Below are positions 42,399 to 50,966 of a stretch of 64,000 nucleotides of DNA, piece by piece. The notes under the pieces were generated by a model. It was given only the letters and a program-made list of their open reading frames with translations. It had not been told where the DNA came from and did no database searches. The stretch spans positions 2,232,001 through 2,296,000 of the forward strand of contig CP059070.1 in NCBI GenBank assembly GCA_017798125.1. The letters run 5' to 3'. Numbering within the stretch: the stretch's first letter is position 1; each line of letters begins with the position of its first letter. Made by a program: the position numbers and the translations under genes. Origin of the DNA: Cryomorphaceae bacterium (lineage in GTDB: Bacteria > Bacteroidota > Bacteroidia > Flavobacteriales > ECT2AJA-044).

Positions 42399-44495
42399 AT
42401 GGCCGATCAATCATCCCAAAAGCTCCAGATATCCGGCATGACCTGTGCTAATTGTGCCTTGGGCGTAAGAAAGCATATGGAAAAGGCAGGATTGGAAGCA
42501 GTGGATGTGAACTTTGTGAACGGAGAAGCGTACTTCGACAACCCTCAAAATCTTGACCTTCAGCCTATCGTATCGGGAATACGTCAACTGGGGTATCAAG
42601 TAGATTCAAATCAGACCTCGAAGAAACCAAGCAAGCCCGACTTAACTCTTGAGCGCTATTTCCTTTTTAGCCTACTCTTAACCTTGCCTTTAATGGGGCA
42701 CATGTGGGTAGGTCCCGATTCCATTCTCAACAACCCGCTCTTTCAAATTGCACTTAGTTCACCTGTATATTGCTTGGGCTTTTGGTATTTCGGGCGATCT
42801 GCATGGGCCTCCATTAAAGTTGGTGTTCCCAATATGGACGTCCTCATATTTATTGGAGCAACATCAGCTTTCGGTTATTCGCTGTATGGTGTAATTAGAC
42901 ATTGGGGGTCACCCGAGTTGCATCAATATCTTTTCTTCGAGACGGCTGCAACCATAATCACCCTTGTCCTCCTGGGCAATGTGATCGAAAAACGCTCAGT
43001 TCGTCGAACCACAGACGCCATAAAAGGCCTTCAAGGTCTACAGAAAAAAACGGCTCTAACATTGCGTCACGAAAAATGGCAAGTCCTTTCCATTGAAGAG
43101 CTCGTGGTCAATGACTTGATTCGGATCCGAGAAGGAGAACAAATTCCCGTGGATGGTGAAATACAGTCTGGTTCCGGAAGGATTGATGAATCAATGCTCA
43201 CTGGAGAATCACAGACTGTTGAAAAATCGACAGGATCCACTGTATTTGCGGGGACCTTGCTCCATGAAGGGGTTCTCGAAGTGAAAATGAGTAAAAAGAG
43301 CGACGAAACAGTTCTTTCAGGTATTGTACAGTTGGTCAAGGATGCCCAAAGAGATCAGCCGACGATTCAAAAGTTAGGTGATCGAGTCAGTGCGATTTTC
43401 GTACCCGTAGTAATGGCTATTTCACTGGCCACATTTGCCATTTCCTTTCGGATTCTTGGAGTTGGTCTTGAAGCGAGTTTAATGCGTTCTATCGCCGTCT
43501 TGGTCATTTCATGCCCCTGTGCCATGGGGCTTGCCACCCCAACGGCCGTCATGGTCGGCATCGGTCGAGCAGCTCGCAAGGGTATATTAATCAAAGGTGG
43601 CTCCACATTAGAAGAGCTCGCGCGGGCAGAAACGGTAGTTTTCGATAAAACCGGAACATTGACAACCGGTGAGTTTCGGGTTAAGAGAATAGAGTCCATT
43701 TCCATTGATTTAAAGGATTTGCAGAGTATTGTTCTTGGGTTAGAGCTGCACAGTGACCATCCCATTGCCACAAGCCTTGTTGAGGCCTGGAAAGATCAAG
43801 TTACTCCCTACCCCTTTGAAAATGTCAAAGAGCTAAAAGGGCGTGGAATTACCGGTCGTGACGACCACGGGCAAGAATTCTCTGTTCTGGCTGACGGACG
43901 GCAGGCAGATCTGCTCGTTCTTCGAAATAAAGAAGTCATTGGATACATCGATATCGAAGATGACTGGAAAACAGGAGTGCCAGAACTGATCGAATGGCTG
44001 AACCAGAATGAAATTCGATCCATCATGCTCAGTGGTGATTTGGAACACAAATGTCGTCGGCTTGCAGAACGGGTAGGGATTACCGAATTCTATGCTCGTC
44101 AAAGTCCCGAGGACAAAATTCGCCACATTCGAATGTGGTCGAAAAAGGAAAAAGTAGTCATGGTAGGTGACGGTATCAATGATGCTCCGGCCCTTACACA
44201 GGCAAATGTGGGTATTTCAATGGTAGAGGCCTCAGACATTGCTATTGATAGCTCGGAGGTTGTTCTGCTCCAGGATCGCGATTTGAACGCTGTTAAATCA
44301 GCTATTCAAATCAGTCGTCACACTTTATTGACCATTCAACAGAATCTATTCTGGGCATTTTTCTACAACGTTTTGGCTATTCCCATTGCAGCGGCCGGAT
44401 TATTGAGCCCAATGATAGCTGCATTGAGTATGGCCTTCTCTGACGTCGTTGTCATTGGAAACAGTCTACGTCTACGCATTAAGCGAATTCAATAA
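42399..44495 (+). CDS. copA: Copper-exporting P-type ATPase
   Basis: A P1B-type ATPase that expels Cu(I). The 698-residue protein has one N-terminal heavy-metal domain (GMTCANC, residues 13-19), eight membrane segments with the CPC site (VISCPCAMGLATPTA), the phosphorylation motif DKTGTLTTG, the HP motif (SDHPIATSL) and GDGINDAPAL. CPC plus the other motifs supports monovalent copper or silver. It is followed with zero gap by an unrelated glycosyltransferase gene. Confidence 0.96.
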   Translation: MADQSSQKLQISGMTCANCALGVRKHMEKAGLEAVDVNFVNGEAYFDNPQNLDLQPIVSGIRQLGYQVDSNQTSKKPSKPDLTLERYFLFSLLLTLPLMGHMWVGPDSILNNPLFQIALSSPVYCLGFWYFGRSAWASIKVGVPNMDVLIFIGATSAFGYSLYGVIRHWGSPELHQYLFFETAATIITLVLLGNVIEKRSVRRTTDAIKGLQGLQKKTALTLRHEKWQVLSIEELVVNDLIRIREGEQIPVDGEIQSGSGRIDESMLTGESQTVEKSTGSTVFAGTLLHEGVLEVKMSKKSDETVLSGIVQLVKDAQRDQPTIQKLGDRVSAIFVPVVMAISLATFAISFRILGVGLEASLMRSIAVLVISCPCAMGLATPTAVMVGIGRAARKGILIKGGSTLEELARAETVVFDKTGTLTTGEFRVKRIESISIDLKDLQSIVLGLELHSDHPIATSLVEAWKDQVTPYPFENVKELKGRGITGRDDHGQEFSVLADGRQADLLVLRNKEVIGYIDIEDDWKTGVPELIEWLNQNEIRSIMLSGDLEHKCRRLAERVGITEFYARQSPEDKIRHIRMWSKKEKVVMVGDGINDAPALTQANVGISMVEASDIAIDSSEVVLLQDRDLNAVKSAIQISRHTLLTIQQNLFWAFFYNVLAIPIAAAGLLSPMIAALSMAFSDVVVIGNSLRLRIKRIQ

Positions 44496-45623
44496 GTGGA
44501 TAGACCTCTTCATATCGTCTTTTTAACGCAATGGTATCCCCATCATGAAGATGTTCAAAACGGCATTTTCATCAAGCATCAAGCGGAAAGCTTGGCTCAT
44601 AAGCATCGCGTAACCGTATTATGGGTGGGTCCTTCGAGCCAGCAGACCAGCATTACTGTATCCTCTAACACGAGTGCTTCCAGTCTACTTCGTGAAGTAA
44701 ATGTGCGCTACCCAAAATCGCGCAAGACCCTCGGGAAAACCATGGGCTGGAAAAAGGCATTCGAGCAGATCAAGGACTCGGTTGATGTCGTCCATGCGCA
44801 TATTCTCGATCGGGATTTTCCGGCATGGGAAGTTTGGCTACAAGCAAAACGCATCCCATTTGTGGTTCACGAACACGCTTCTTTCTATTTTGACAGGTAC
44901 AAGAAAGACGTCGTTTGGCACGCTGCAAGAAAAAGAATGCTCAAACGAGCGTTCAAGGTATGCCCTGTAAGCGAGGGGCTGAAACAAGCGATGATAAAAC
45001 AAGGCCTTGAAGGCCGATACGAGGTGGTCCCAAATATTTTAAACGTCCCCACTCCATCTTCTCGAAAGAAAAGGCCGGAACGACTAAAACTAATATCTGT
45101 CGGTGACTTGGTGAATACCGTGAAAAGGTTCGACGAAATTTTGGAAAGTCTTGTGAATCTTCAAGGACCTTGGGATTACGACATCATTGGTGACGGACCC
45201 AATCGAGATCAGTTGGAGAAACAAGCCATGGTCCTATTCGGTAATGACGATTCTAGAAACGTACGCTTCTTGGGGAGAATGGAACAAGAGGACGTTCAAA
45301 AAGTCCTCTCTGAATACACAATGTGCTTGGTCAACAGCAAATACGAAACCTTTGGCCTCATTGCGCTTGAAGCCTTAAATGCAGGAGTTCCAGTTCTGAG
45401 CCCACGCGTTGGTGTCATCGAGGAGTTCATCTCTCCAGGAGTTAATGGCCACTTTATCGAGTCAGCAGCTGATTTTCCTGAATTGATTCGGAAGACTTGG
45501 GATCAATACGACGAATTGGATCATGAGCTCCTCGATCAGCAAAAGAGGAGCGACTTATCCAGTGAAGCCTATCTCAATCGAATAACTCTTACTTACCGTC
45601 AGCTCGGTTTATTCGTAGATTAG
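44496..45623 (+). CDS. Family 4 glycosyltransferase
   Basis: A 375-residue GT-B enzyme with an N-terminal acceptor domain (FLTQWYPHHEDVQNGIFIKHQA) and a C-terminal donor domain (SKYETFGLIALEALNAGVPVLSPRVGVIEEF, with the E-x7-E type acidic motif). It starts with GTG at 44496 directly after the copA stop. Together with the flippase gene 5 nt downstream it suggests synthesis and export of a surface glycan (inference). Confidence 0.9.
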   Translation: MDRPLHIVFLTQWYPHHEDVQNGIFIKHQAESLAHKHRVTVLWVGPSSQQTSITVSSNTSASSLLREVNVRYPKSRKTLGKTMGWKKAFEQIKDSVDVVHAHILDRDFPAWEVWLQAKRIPFVVHEHASFYFDRYKKDVVWHAARKRMLKRAFKVCPVSEGLKQAMIKQGLEGRYEVVPNILNVPTPSSRKKRPERLKLISVGDLVNTVKRFDEILESLVNLQGPWDYDIIGDGPNRDQLEKQAMVLFGNDDSRNVRFLGRMEQEDVQKVLSEYTMCLVNSKYETFGLIALEALNAGVPVLSPRVGVIEEFISPGVNGHFIESAADFPELIRKTWDQYDELDHELLDQQKRSDLSSEAYLNRITLTYRQLGLFVD

Positions 45624-45628
45624 CCCAC

Positions 45629-46912
45629 ATGATCAGGACCATCATAGCGACGACGTTCAGCAAATTCGGAGTCATCGTCCTCAGTTTCTTACTGCTGATC
45701 AGTACCACACAAACCCTTGGCGCTGACGGTAAGGGGTATATCAGCTTGTTCCTGCTAAACGTTACCCTCGTTCAGCTGATCAGTAGTTTCATTGGAGGTC
45801 CAGCCCTGGTCTATCTACTACCTCGATTTGGCATAGAACGACTACTCTTGCCTTCCTACGCTTGGGCCTTATTCGTTTCCATCGTTGTTCCGCTCATTCT
45901 CTTTGCCGCGGGATTACAGGATCGCGAATATCTGTATCACCTCATGTTCATTGGCGCTATTGATGCCATTGGCAAAATCCACCTACAATTCATCCTTGGC
46001 CGTGAAGACCTCAAGAGCCACAATTGGATCAGTTTTTTACAGGGTGCCGCATTGCTATTGAGTTTCTGGATTTTTTACGGCGTTTATGGCATTCACGACA
46101 TCAGCGCCTACATTGGAGCGATCTATGTCGCCTATCTCTTTACGGTCATTTCGGGATTCCTTCGAATTTTCAGAGAGCTCGGTACAACGCCAAGTCAAGA
46201 ACTTCAAGGTACTTGGCGCATTACAATCCGAGAAATGTCCCGCTATGGATTTTGGATTCAATTGGCCAACATTAGCCAATTACTGAATTACCGACTATCC
46301 TACTATCTTCTTCAGAAGCTCCTCCCAGAAAACAACTACGCTGGACTGGGTTATTATGCCACTGCAATAAACCTCGCTGAAGCTTCTTGGGTGGTCAGTA
46401 AATCCTTGGCCATGATTCAATACGCACGCATCAGCAATACCCAGAACCCCATTGAGATAAGGCGCCTAAGTACTCAAATGTGGAAAATTGCCTTTTATTC
46501 CGCCTTTGCCATCATCAGCGTCCTACTGCTCGTTCCGGGCGAAGTATGGAATTTCGTTTTTGGAGCCGAGGACAATTTCGCCCAAATTCGACCCCTTCTC
46601 GTAGTCTTGGCCCCTGGAATCTTCTTCATGGCCCTCAACAATACCATGAGTGCGCATTTGGCCGGACAAGGTCTGTACTCGTTAAATGCTCGAGTATCAG
46701 CTCTAGGTCTCGTCCTTACTGGGGTTTCAGCTCCTTTCCTGATCACGCGCTACGGAATGACTGGAGCGGCAGTTTCAACCTCTCTTTCCTACTCCTTGTC
46801 GACCATATACCAAACCCAACTCTTTCTCAAGACAAGTCGTATTCCTATGGCAGACCTTTGGCCCTCACGGGCCGATGGGCGATGGCTTCGACAACTCATC
46901 CGCAAAGGCTAG
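45629..46912 (+). CDS. Wzx-type polysaccharide flippase (MOP superfamily)
   Basis: A 427-residue multi-spanning membrane protein with about 12 helices and the layout of oligosaccharide flippases: first helix TIIATTFSKFGVIVLSFLLL, then STTQTLGADGKGYISLF, a motif frequent at the start of MOP-superfamily exporters, and a PLLVVLAPGIFFMALNN helix late in the chain. It lies 5 nt after a glycosyltransferase gene. A hairpin-GATG element (46860-46877) lies near its 3' end, in the SRADG-coding region. Confidence 0.85.
   Translation: MIRTIIATTFSKFGVIVLSFLLLISTTQTLGADGKGYISLFLLNVTLVQLISSFIGGPALVYLLPRFGIERLLLPSYAWALFVSIVVPLILFAAGLQDREYLYHLMFIGAIDAIGKIHLQFILGREDLKSHNWISFLQGAALLLSFWIFYGVYGIHDISAYIGAIYVAYLFTVISGFLRIFRELGTTPSQELQGTWRITIREMSRYGFWIQLANISQLLNYRLSYYLLQKLLPENNYAGLGYYATAINLAEASWVVSKSLAMIQYARISNTQNPIEIRRLSTQMWKIAFYSAFAIISVLLLVPGEVWNFVFGAEDNFAQIRPLLVVLAPGIFFMALNNTMSAHLAGQGLYSLNARVSALGLVLTGVSAPFLITRYGMTGAAVSTSLSYSLSTIYQTQLFLKTSRIPMADLWPSRADGRWLRQLIRKG
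46860..46877 (+). repeat. Hairpin-GATG element, copy J
   Basis: GGCCC-TCAC-GGGCC-GATG near the 3' end of the flippase gene. With its upstream TTT it differs from copy C by one inserted base in the loop. Confidence 0.8.
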
Positions 46913-46953
46913 TGTCGTCTTCACGACGTTATGAAACTTTGGGGAATAAATAA

Positions 46954-46984
46954 TTGTTGAAACATCAACATTCTGTTATATTTG
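46954..46984 (+). promoter_or_regulatory. Promoter of the T9SS surface protein gene
   Basis: A complete flavobacterial promoter: TTG at 46957-46959, or 46954-46956, 17-20 nt before TATATTTG (46977-46984), with a predicted start near 46990 and a ~30-nt leader ending in AAAGAGGATT before the ATG. It is the best matched promoter in the window. Confidence 0.65.
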
Positions 46985-47018
46985 GAACTCAATTATTAAC
47001 CCAAACTAAAAGAGGATT

Positions 47019-48839
47019 ATGAAAAAATCGTTACTCTTTGCTGCTGTAGCTGCGGGTTCACTTGCTTTTGGACAAAGCAATGTGACGGTTCATGAAGCTC
47101 ATGGACTCAATATGCGTGCGAAAGCAGAATTAATGAAAACTGAAATTAATGGTGTGCATCAGGCTCCATATTTGCCAGGATCGCGTTCAGCGGTAGTGGA
47201 TATGGGTCAAGCACAAAACGTATATACGGTGGCTTTCGGTCGTCGTGATGCGGTTTCTGTTCGTCCAGAATTGAATGCCATCACATTTATCCACCGTTCT
47301 GACGCTGCGACAAACGGCGATGCAGGAAGTGGATCTCTCCGTTATGACCACAGTTTGGATGGAGGAGCTACCTTCACCAACAACGTTGGACCAGTATATG
47401 ACGGCGGAAACGCTCGTTATCCAGCGGCAGGTATGATCAATGACCCAAGCAACACGGACATTGCAAACGCTCAGTTCGTATACACTGCACCAATCCTTTC
47501 CGGTACTAACGGAGGTTCTTGGGGTGGTCAATTGGTTGGTTACGTAAGCCTCGGAGCTGTTGATAGCGTAAATGCCATCTTCGAATCTGACGATGCTGCT
47601 GGAGATTACAACCTGATTTCTGCTGGTCAGTGGAATGCAGGTCAAGTAATGCACCACGTAGACTCTGAAATTGATTTGATCAACACGAGTGACTACGTTG
47701 ATACTATCATCTACCGTCGCGCTGATTTCAGCGGTGGTGGAGCACCAGTGATCAACGTAGAGGAGCTTTACGTACCTGTATACAACGATACCGGTATTGG
47801 AAAAGCCTTGGTTGACTCTTATATCGGTTTTGCTCCAGACGGACAAACTGGATACATCGCAATCATCGGACACGGTGGTGATGTAAACGTAGAGCCAGTA
47901 GGATCTTACCACTTGATTGTTTTGAAAACTACAGATGGGGGAACTACTTGGGGAGCTCCTGTAAATGTTGCTACCTCTAGTTGGGCAGATGGCCAATTGG
48001 CAAATGACGGAAGTAACTACACTATGGCTTTCGAAGGCGATATCGCAGTAGACAGCAACGGTGACATGCACTTCTCAGTAGCTGTAGGTCCTGCAACAGG
48101 AACTTGGAGTATCACAACTACACCAGGTGCTTGGGGAATCTTTGACGTACACGGTGACGGAACTACCTTCACTGGTGACCTCGTAGGTATTCCACAAACA
48201 TTCCGTGGTGACCTTGGCGGTTTGAACGAGGATAGCCGTCCACAAGTATCTGCTTCTGCAGACGGAGACTTCATCACTGTAACTTGGTTCGATTCTGATA
48301 CTTTGTTGGTGGGTAGCACAGACAACACATTCCCAGATGCATGGGTACGTGGATACCGTGTTCAAGACCAAACTTGGTTGAACGAAGTGAACGCGTCTAC
48401 AGGTACAGCAGCCGATGCTCAGTGTACTTGGGGAACTGTTGGTGACTTGATGTTCAAAAACGGTGACCAAGCTACTGTAGCCATTGTATACGCTACATTG
48501 GTTAACGCGGACATCTTGAGTACTACTCAATTCCACTTCTTGGATGCACCTTACAGCTTCAGCGGTGTAGGTATTGAGGAAAACGACATCACTGAAATGC
48601 GCGTCTTCCCTAACCCAGCTTCTGACATGGTACGTGTAGCTTTCGAAATGAAAGATGCTACTGACGTGACCGTAAACGTTGTTAACACTGTAGGTCAAAC
48701 GGTTATGACTTCTACTCATAACGCAGTAACGGGAGGTAACGTCGTTACTATGAACGTTGCTAACTTGGCTAACGGATTGTACTTCGTAGAAGTGAATTCA
48801 GCTAACGGAACTTCAACTCAGCGTTTGATTGTTCAATAA
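47019..48839 (+). CDS. T9SS-exported protein with sialidase-like Asp-box repeats
   Basis: I do not recognise an enzyme family. The 606-residue precursor has a signal peptide (MKKSLLFAAVAAGSLAFGQ), a probable beta-propeller with Asp-box-like motifs (TTDGGTTWGAP; SLDGGATF), DSNGDMHFSV and SADGDFITVTW repeats, and a C-terminal T9SS sorting domain (MRVFPNPASDMVRVAF ending in YFVEVNSANG). Codons are strongly restricted compared with neighbours (for example GTA, GGT, AAC, TTC), as expected of a highly expressed gene; a strong promoter and a strong terminator flank it. It is probably an abundant surface or secreted protein. Confidence 0.88.
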   Translation: MKKSLLFAAVAAGSLAFGQSNVTVHEAHGLNMRAKAELMKTEINGVHQAPYLPGSRSAVVDMGQAQNVYTVAFGRRDAVSVRPELNAITFIHRSDAATNGDAGSGSLRYDHSLDGGATFTNNVGPVYDGGNARYPAAGMINDPSNTDIANAQFVYTAPILSGTNGGSWGGQLVGYVSLGAVDSVNAIFESDDAAGDYNLISAGQWNAGQVMHHVDSEIDLINTSDYVDTIIYRRADFSGGGAPVINVEELYVPVYNDTGIGKALVDSYIGFAPDGQTGYIAIIGHGGDVNVEPVGSYHLIVLKTTDGGTTWGAPVNVATSSWADGQLANDGSNYTMAFEGDIAVDSNGDMHFSVAVGPATGTWSITTTPGAWGIFDVHGDGTTFTGDLVGIPQTFRGDLGGLNEDSRPQVSASADGDFITVTWFDSDTLLVGSTDNTFPDAWVRGYRVQDQTWLNEVNASTGTAADAQCTWGTVGDLMFKNGDQATVAIVYATLVNADILSTTQFHFLDAPYSFSGVGIEENDITEMRVFPNPASDMVRVAFEMKDATDVTVNVVNTVGQTVMTSTHNAVTGGNVVTMNVANLANGLYFVEVNSANGTSTQRLIVQ

Positions 48840-48860
48840 GCCTAAGAGCTTTAAGCATAG

Positions 48861-48889
48861 AAAAGCCGCCCTTCTGGGCGGCTTTTTTT
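48861..48889 (+). terminator. Strong intrinsic terminator after the T9SS surface protein gene
   Basis: GCCGCCC pairs with GGGCGGC around the tetraloop TTCT, flanked by AAAA and TTTTTTT, so it may work in both directions. Confidence 0.92.
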
Positions 48890-48920
48890 ATGCCTATATA
48901 TTTCAATCAATGGAGAAACC

Positions 48921-49640
48921 TTACTTCAAATCAAAAACGCTATCGACGCTTAAAAGTCGATCGCAAGTAAAGCCTTCTCCGTACGACGCTCCAACCATGC
49001 GGCCTAAATCAGCCGCCCGATAACGTACGCTTTCTAAAAAGTTCTTACTGGATATCGCCGTTTCTGGCTCTTCGCTATTAGGGTCAAAGAATTGAGAGGA
49101 AAAGGCTTGTACCGCCTCCATTTTCTGTTCCATGACGGCTTCATCAAAAGTGATGATTACGTCAGGTTCTATAGGATTGAATTGCACATAGTTCAGTACA
49201 ATCTTTGGCCTATAAGCTTCTTGGTCTTTACCATCGATCTCTGTATGGATTTTGGGAAGTCCTGAGAGGAATATGGCATTCCGAACAACATCTGCCCCTC
49301 TTCCATGATCGGGATGACGATCACTAATTGCATTTGCCAGTACTACTCGGGGTCGATATTTTCTGATCATTCGCACGACGGCCAGTTGATGTTCCTCGTC
49401 ATTCACAAAGAAACCATCCCTGAATCCAAGATTCTCACGCGCGCTCAAGCCCATGATCTCAGATGATCGAGCGCTTTCTTGATCTCTCAAGTCTGCAGAA
49501 CCTCTGGTACCGAGTTCTCCACGTGTTAAATCTACAATACCAGCTGTAGCTCCAGCCTTAATGTGCTTAATGACTGTTCCAGAAGCGCCCAACTCGACAT
49601 CGTCAGGATGTGCGGCAAAAGCCAATAAATCGAGTTCCAT
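48921..49640 (-). CDS. bshB1: Bacillithiol biosynthesis deacetylase BshB1
   Basis: A LmbE-type zinc deacetylase that removes acetyl from N-acetylglucosaminyl malate in bacillithiol synthesis. The 239-residue protein has the metal motif AAHPDDVELG, LTRGELGTRGS, SDRHPDHGRGADVV and the C-terminal YGEGFTCDRLLSVDSV typical of BshB1. The neighbouring exported glutathione peroxidase-like gene fits a thiol or peroxide theme. A -7 box lies 16 nt upstream. Confidence 0.92.
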   Translation of the reverse strand: MELDLLAFAAHPDDVELGASGTVIKHIKAGATAGIVDLTRGELGTRGSADLRDQESARSSEIMGLSARENLGFRDGFFVNDEEHQLAVVRMIRKYRPRVVLANAISDRHPDHGRGADVVRNAIFLSGLPKIHTEIDGKDQEAYRPKIVLNYVQFNPIEPDVIITFDEAVMEQKMEAVQAFSSQFFDPNSEEPETAISSKNFLESVRYRAADLGRMVGASYGEGFTCDRLLSVDSVFDLK

Positions 49641-49656
49641 TTGATTCAGTTTTCCC

Positions 49657-49664
49657 CAAAAGTA
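49657..49664 (-). promoter_or_regulatory. TAnnTTTG -7 box for bshB1
   Basis: TACTTTTG on the minus strand, 16 nt before the bshB1 ATG. It lies between the bshB1 start and the stop codon of the glutathione peroxidase gene, so bshB1 may be transcribed on its own. Confidence 0.45.
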
Positions 49665-49678
49665 GGGAAATCAAGCCC

Positions 49679-50215
49679 TTACTTGGTCACCCATGCGACC
49701 ACTTCATCCTCCATGGGGCTCACACCCGGCGCAAAGACTTCTTCGATTCGCCCTTCTTCGTTGATGCAGTATTTCTGAAAATTCCACTTCACCTTGCTGT
49801 CTTTAACTCCATTGAGTTCTTCAGACGTCAGCCAGGCATATACCGGAGCCTGATCATTACCTTTAACGGAGATCTTAGACATCATTGGAAACGTCACTTG
49901 ATAATTCTCCTGGCAAAAAGACTTGATCTCCTTATTTGATCCAGGCTCCTGCCCCATAAAGTTGTTTGCGGGGAAAGCAACAATGACAAAATCGTCACCA
50001 CCATACTTGCCGTACAACTCCTGAAGCTCCTCATACTGAGGCGTATAACCGCACTTAGAAGCAACGTTTACAATCATCACCTTTTTCCCTTTGAGTTCGG
50101 CAAAAGAAAATTCTTTCCCGTCAATATCCTCTACCTTGATATCGTAAAAAGATGATTGACCAGAGACAGAAATACTCAGTGATAATGCGAAGAATAATGA
50201 TAAAACTACTTTCAT
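49679..50215 (-). CDS. Exported glutathione peroxidase-like protein
   Basis: A thiol peroxidase of the GPx family reducing hydroperoxides. The 178-residue precursor carries a signal peptide (MKVVLSLFFALSLSISVSG), so it should act in the periplasm. The peroxidatic Cys is in VASKCGYTPQYEELQ; the Gln of the tetrad is not at the usual PANNFMGQEPG position by chance, since FPxNxFxxQEPG is conserved; the Trp-Asn pair is in KWNFQKY. The reductant is probably thioredoxin rather than glutathione, since BshB1 points to bacillithiol. Confidence 0.93.
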   Translation of the reverse strand: MKVVLSLFFALSLSISVSGQSSFYDIKVEDIDGKEFSFAELKGKKVMIVNVASKCGYTPQYEELQELYGKYGGDDFVIVAFPANNFMGQEPGSNKEIKSFCQENYQVTFPMMSKISVKGNDQAPVYAWLTSEELNGVKDSKVKWNFQKYCINEEGRIEEVFAPGVSPMEDEVVAWVTK

Positions 50216-50258
50216 TGTAAGGCCTTTTAAAGGGTGTTTAGACTCGATAACTAAGCAT

Positions 50259-50266
50259 CAAAGCTA
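50259..50266 (-). promoter_or_regulatory. TAnnTTTG -7 box for the GPx gene
   Basis: TAGCTTTG on the minus strand, 43 nt before the ATG at 50215. It is back-to-back with the ccmB -7 box on the other strand 16 nt away. Confidence 0.4.
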
Positions 50267-50282
50267 TAGTTCACGACAATCT

Positions 50283-50290
50283 TATCTTTG
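50283..50290 (+). promoter_or_regulatory. TAnnTTTG -7 box directly before ccmB
   Basis: TATCTTTG is followed by four nucleotides (TTCC) and then the ccmB ATG at 50295, predicting a leaderless transcript for the ccm operon. Confidence 0.5.
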
Positions 50291-50294
50291 TTCC

Positions 50295-50951
50295 ATGATT
50301 CGGCAGGTCTTCACGGTTTTACGACACGAACTTCGCATGGAATGGAAGCAACGCTATGCCGTTTTTGGACTGCTGCTTTATGTCTTAAGCACGGTTTTCG
50401 TGACCTACTTGGCGTTTCAAGGCCAAATCACACCCCGATCTTGGAATGTACTCCTTTGGGTTGTTTTGATCTTTGCATCCATTAACGGTGCCACCGGGAG
50501 TTTTATGCGAGAAACCTCCGGTCGATACTGGCTGTACTATCAACTTGTGGATCCTCGAGTACTTATCTTGGGGAAGACCCTGTACAACATGGTACTCATG
50601 TGGCTCCTTTCCTTTTTAGCCTGGGGTTGTTTCAGGCTCTTCCTCAAGGATCCAGTAGCTCACGACGGCTTGTATTTCGCGGCACTTTTACTGGGCAGTA
50701 GTGGGTTTGCAGCGACGCTTTCTACCATGGCCGCTATATCGGCGAGAACACAGCAAAATACGGCCCTATTGGCCATTTTATCGCTTCCCATTCTTCTTCC
50801 TCTCATTCTCGTAGCCCTCCAGTTGAGCAATGCCGCTTTGCTTGGCTTGACCTCTGAACTTTGGTGGCGATCGGTACTGGTCATGATCCTCCTGAACCTC
50901 GTAACCATTTTACTCTCATACTTGTTATTTCCGTACCTTTGGCGCGATTAA
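50295..50951 (+). CDS. ccmB: Haem exporter permease CcmB
   Basis: Permease of the CcmABC complex of cytochrome c maturation. The 218-residue protein has six predicted membrane segments and the CcmB-typical INGATGSFMRETSGRYWLYYQL and RVLILGKTLYNMVL stretches. It is first of a compact operon ccmB, ccmC, ccmD-like, ccmE, ccmF; the ATPase gene ccmA is not in this window. Confidence 0.95.
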   Translation: MIRQVFTVLRHELRMEWKQRYAVFGLLLYVLSTVFVTYLAFQGQITPRSWNVLLWVVLIFASINGATGSFMRETSGRYWLYYQLVDPRVLILGKTLYNMVLMWLLSFLAWGCFRLFLKDPVAHDGLYFAALLLGSSGFAATLSTMAAISARTQQNTALLAILSLPILLPLILVALQLSNAALLGLTSELWWRSVLVMILLNLVTILLSYLLFPYLWRD

Positions 50952-50966
50952 AAGCGTTAGCTGCGG

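Noticed and set aside
45003-45015. Palindrome GGCCTT-G-AAGGCC followed by GATA in the glycosyltransferase gene.
   Set aside because: The loop and the flank do not match the hairpin-GATG element (no T...C loop, GATA instead of GATG).
47187-48719. Long antisense open frames of 294 and 214 codons opposite the T9SS surface protein gene.
   Set aside because: They mirror the codon bias of the plus-strand gene, encode no recognisable motif and have no promoter. The plus-strand product has a signal peptide and a sorting domain.
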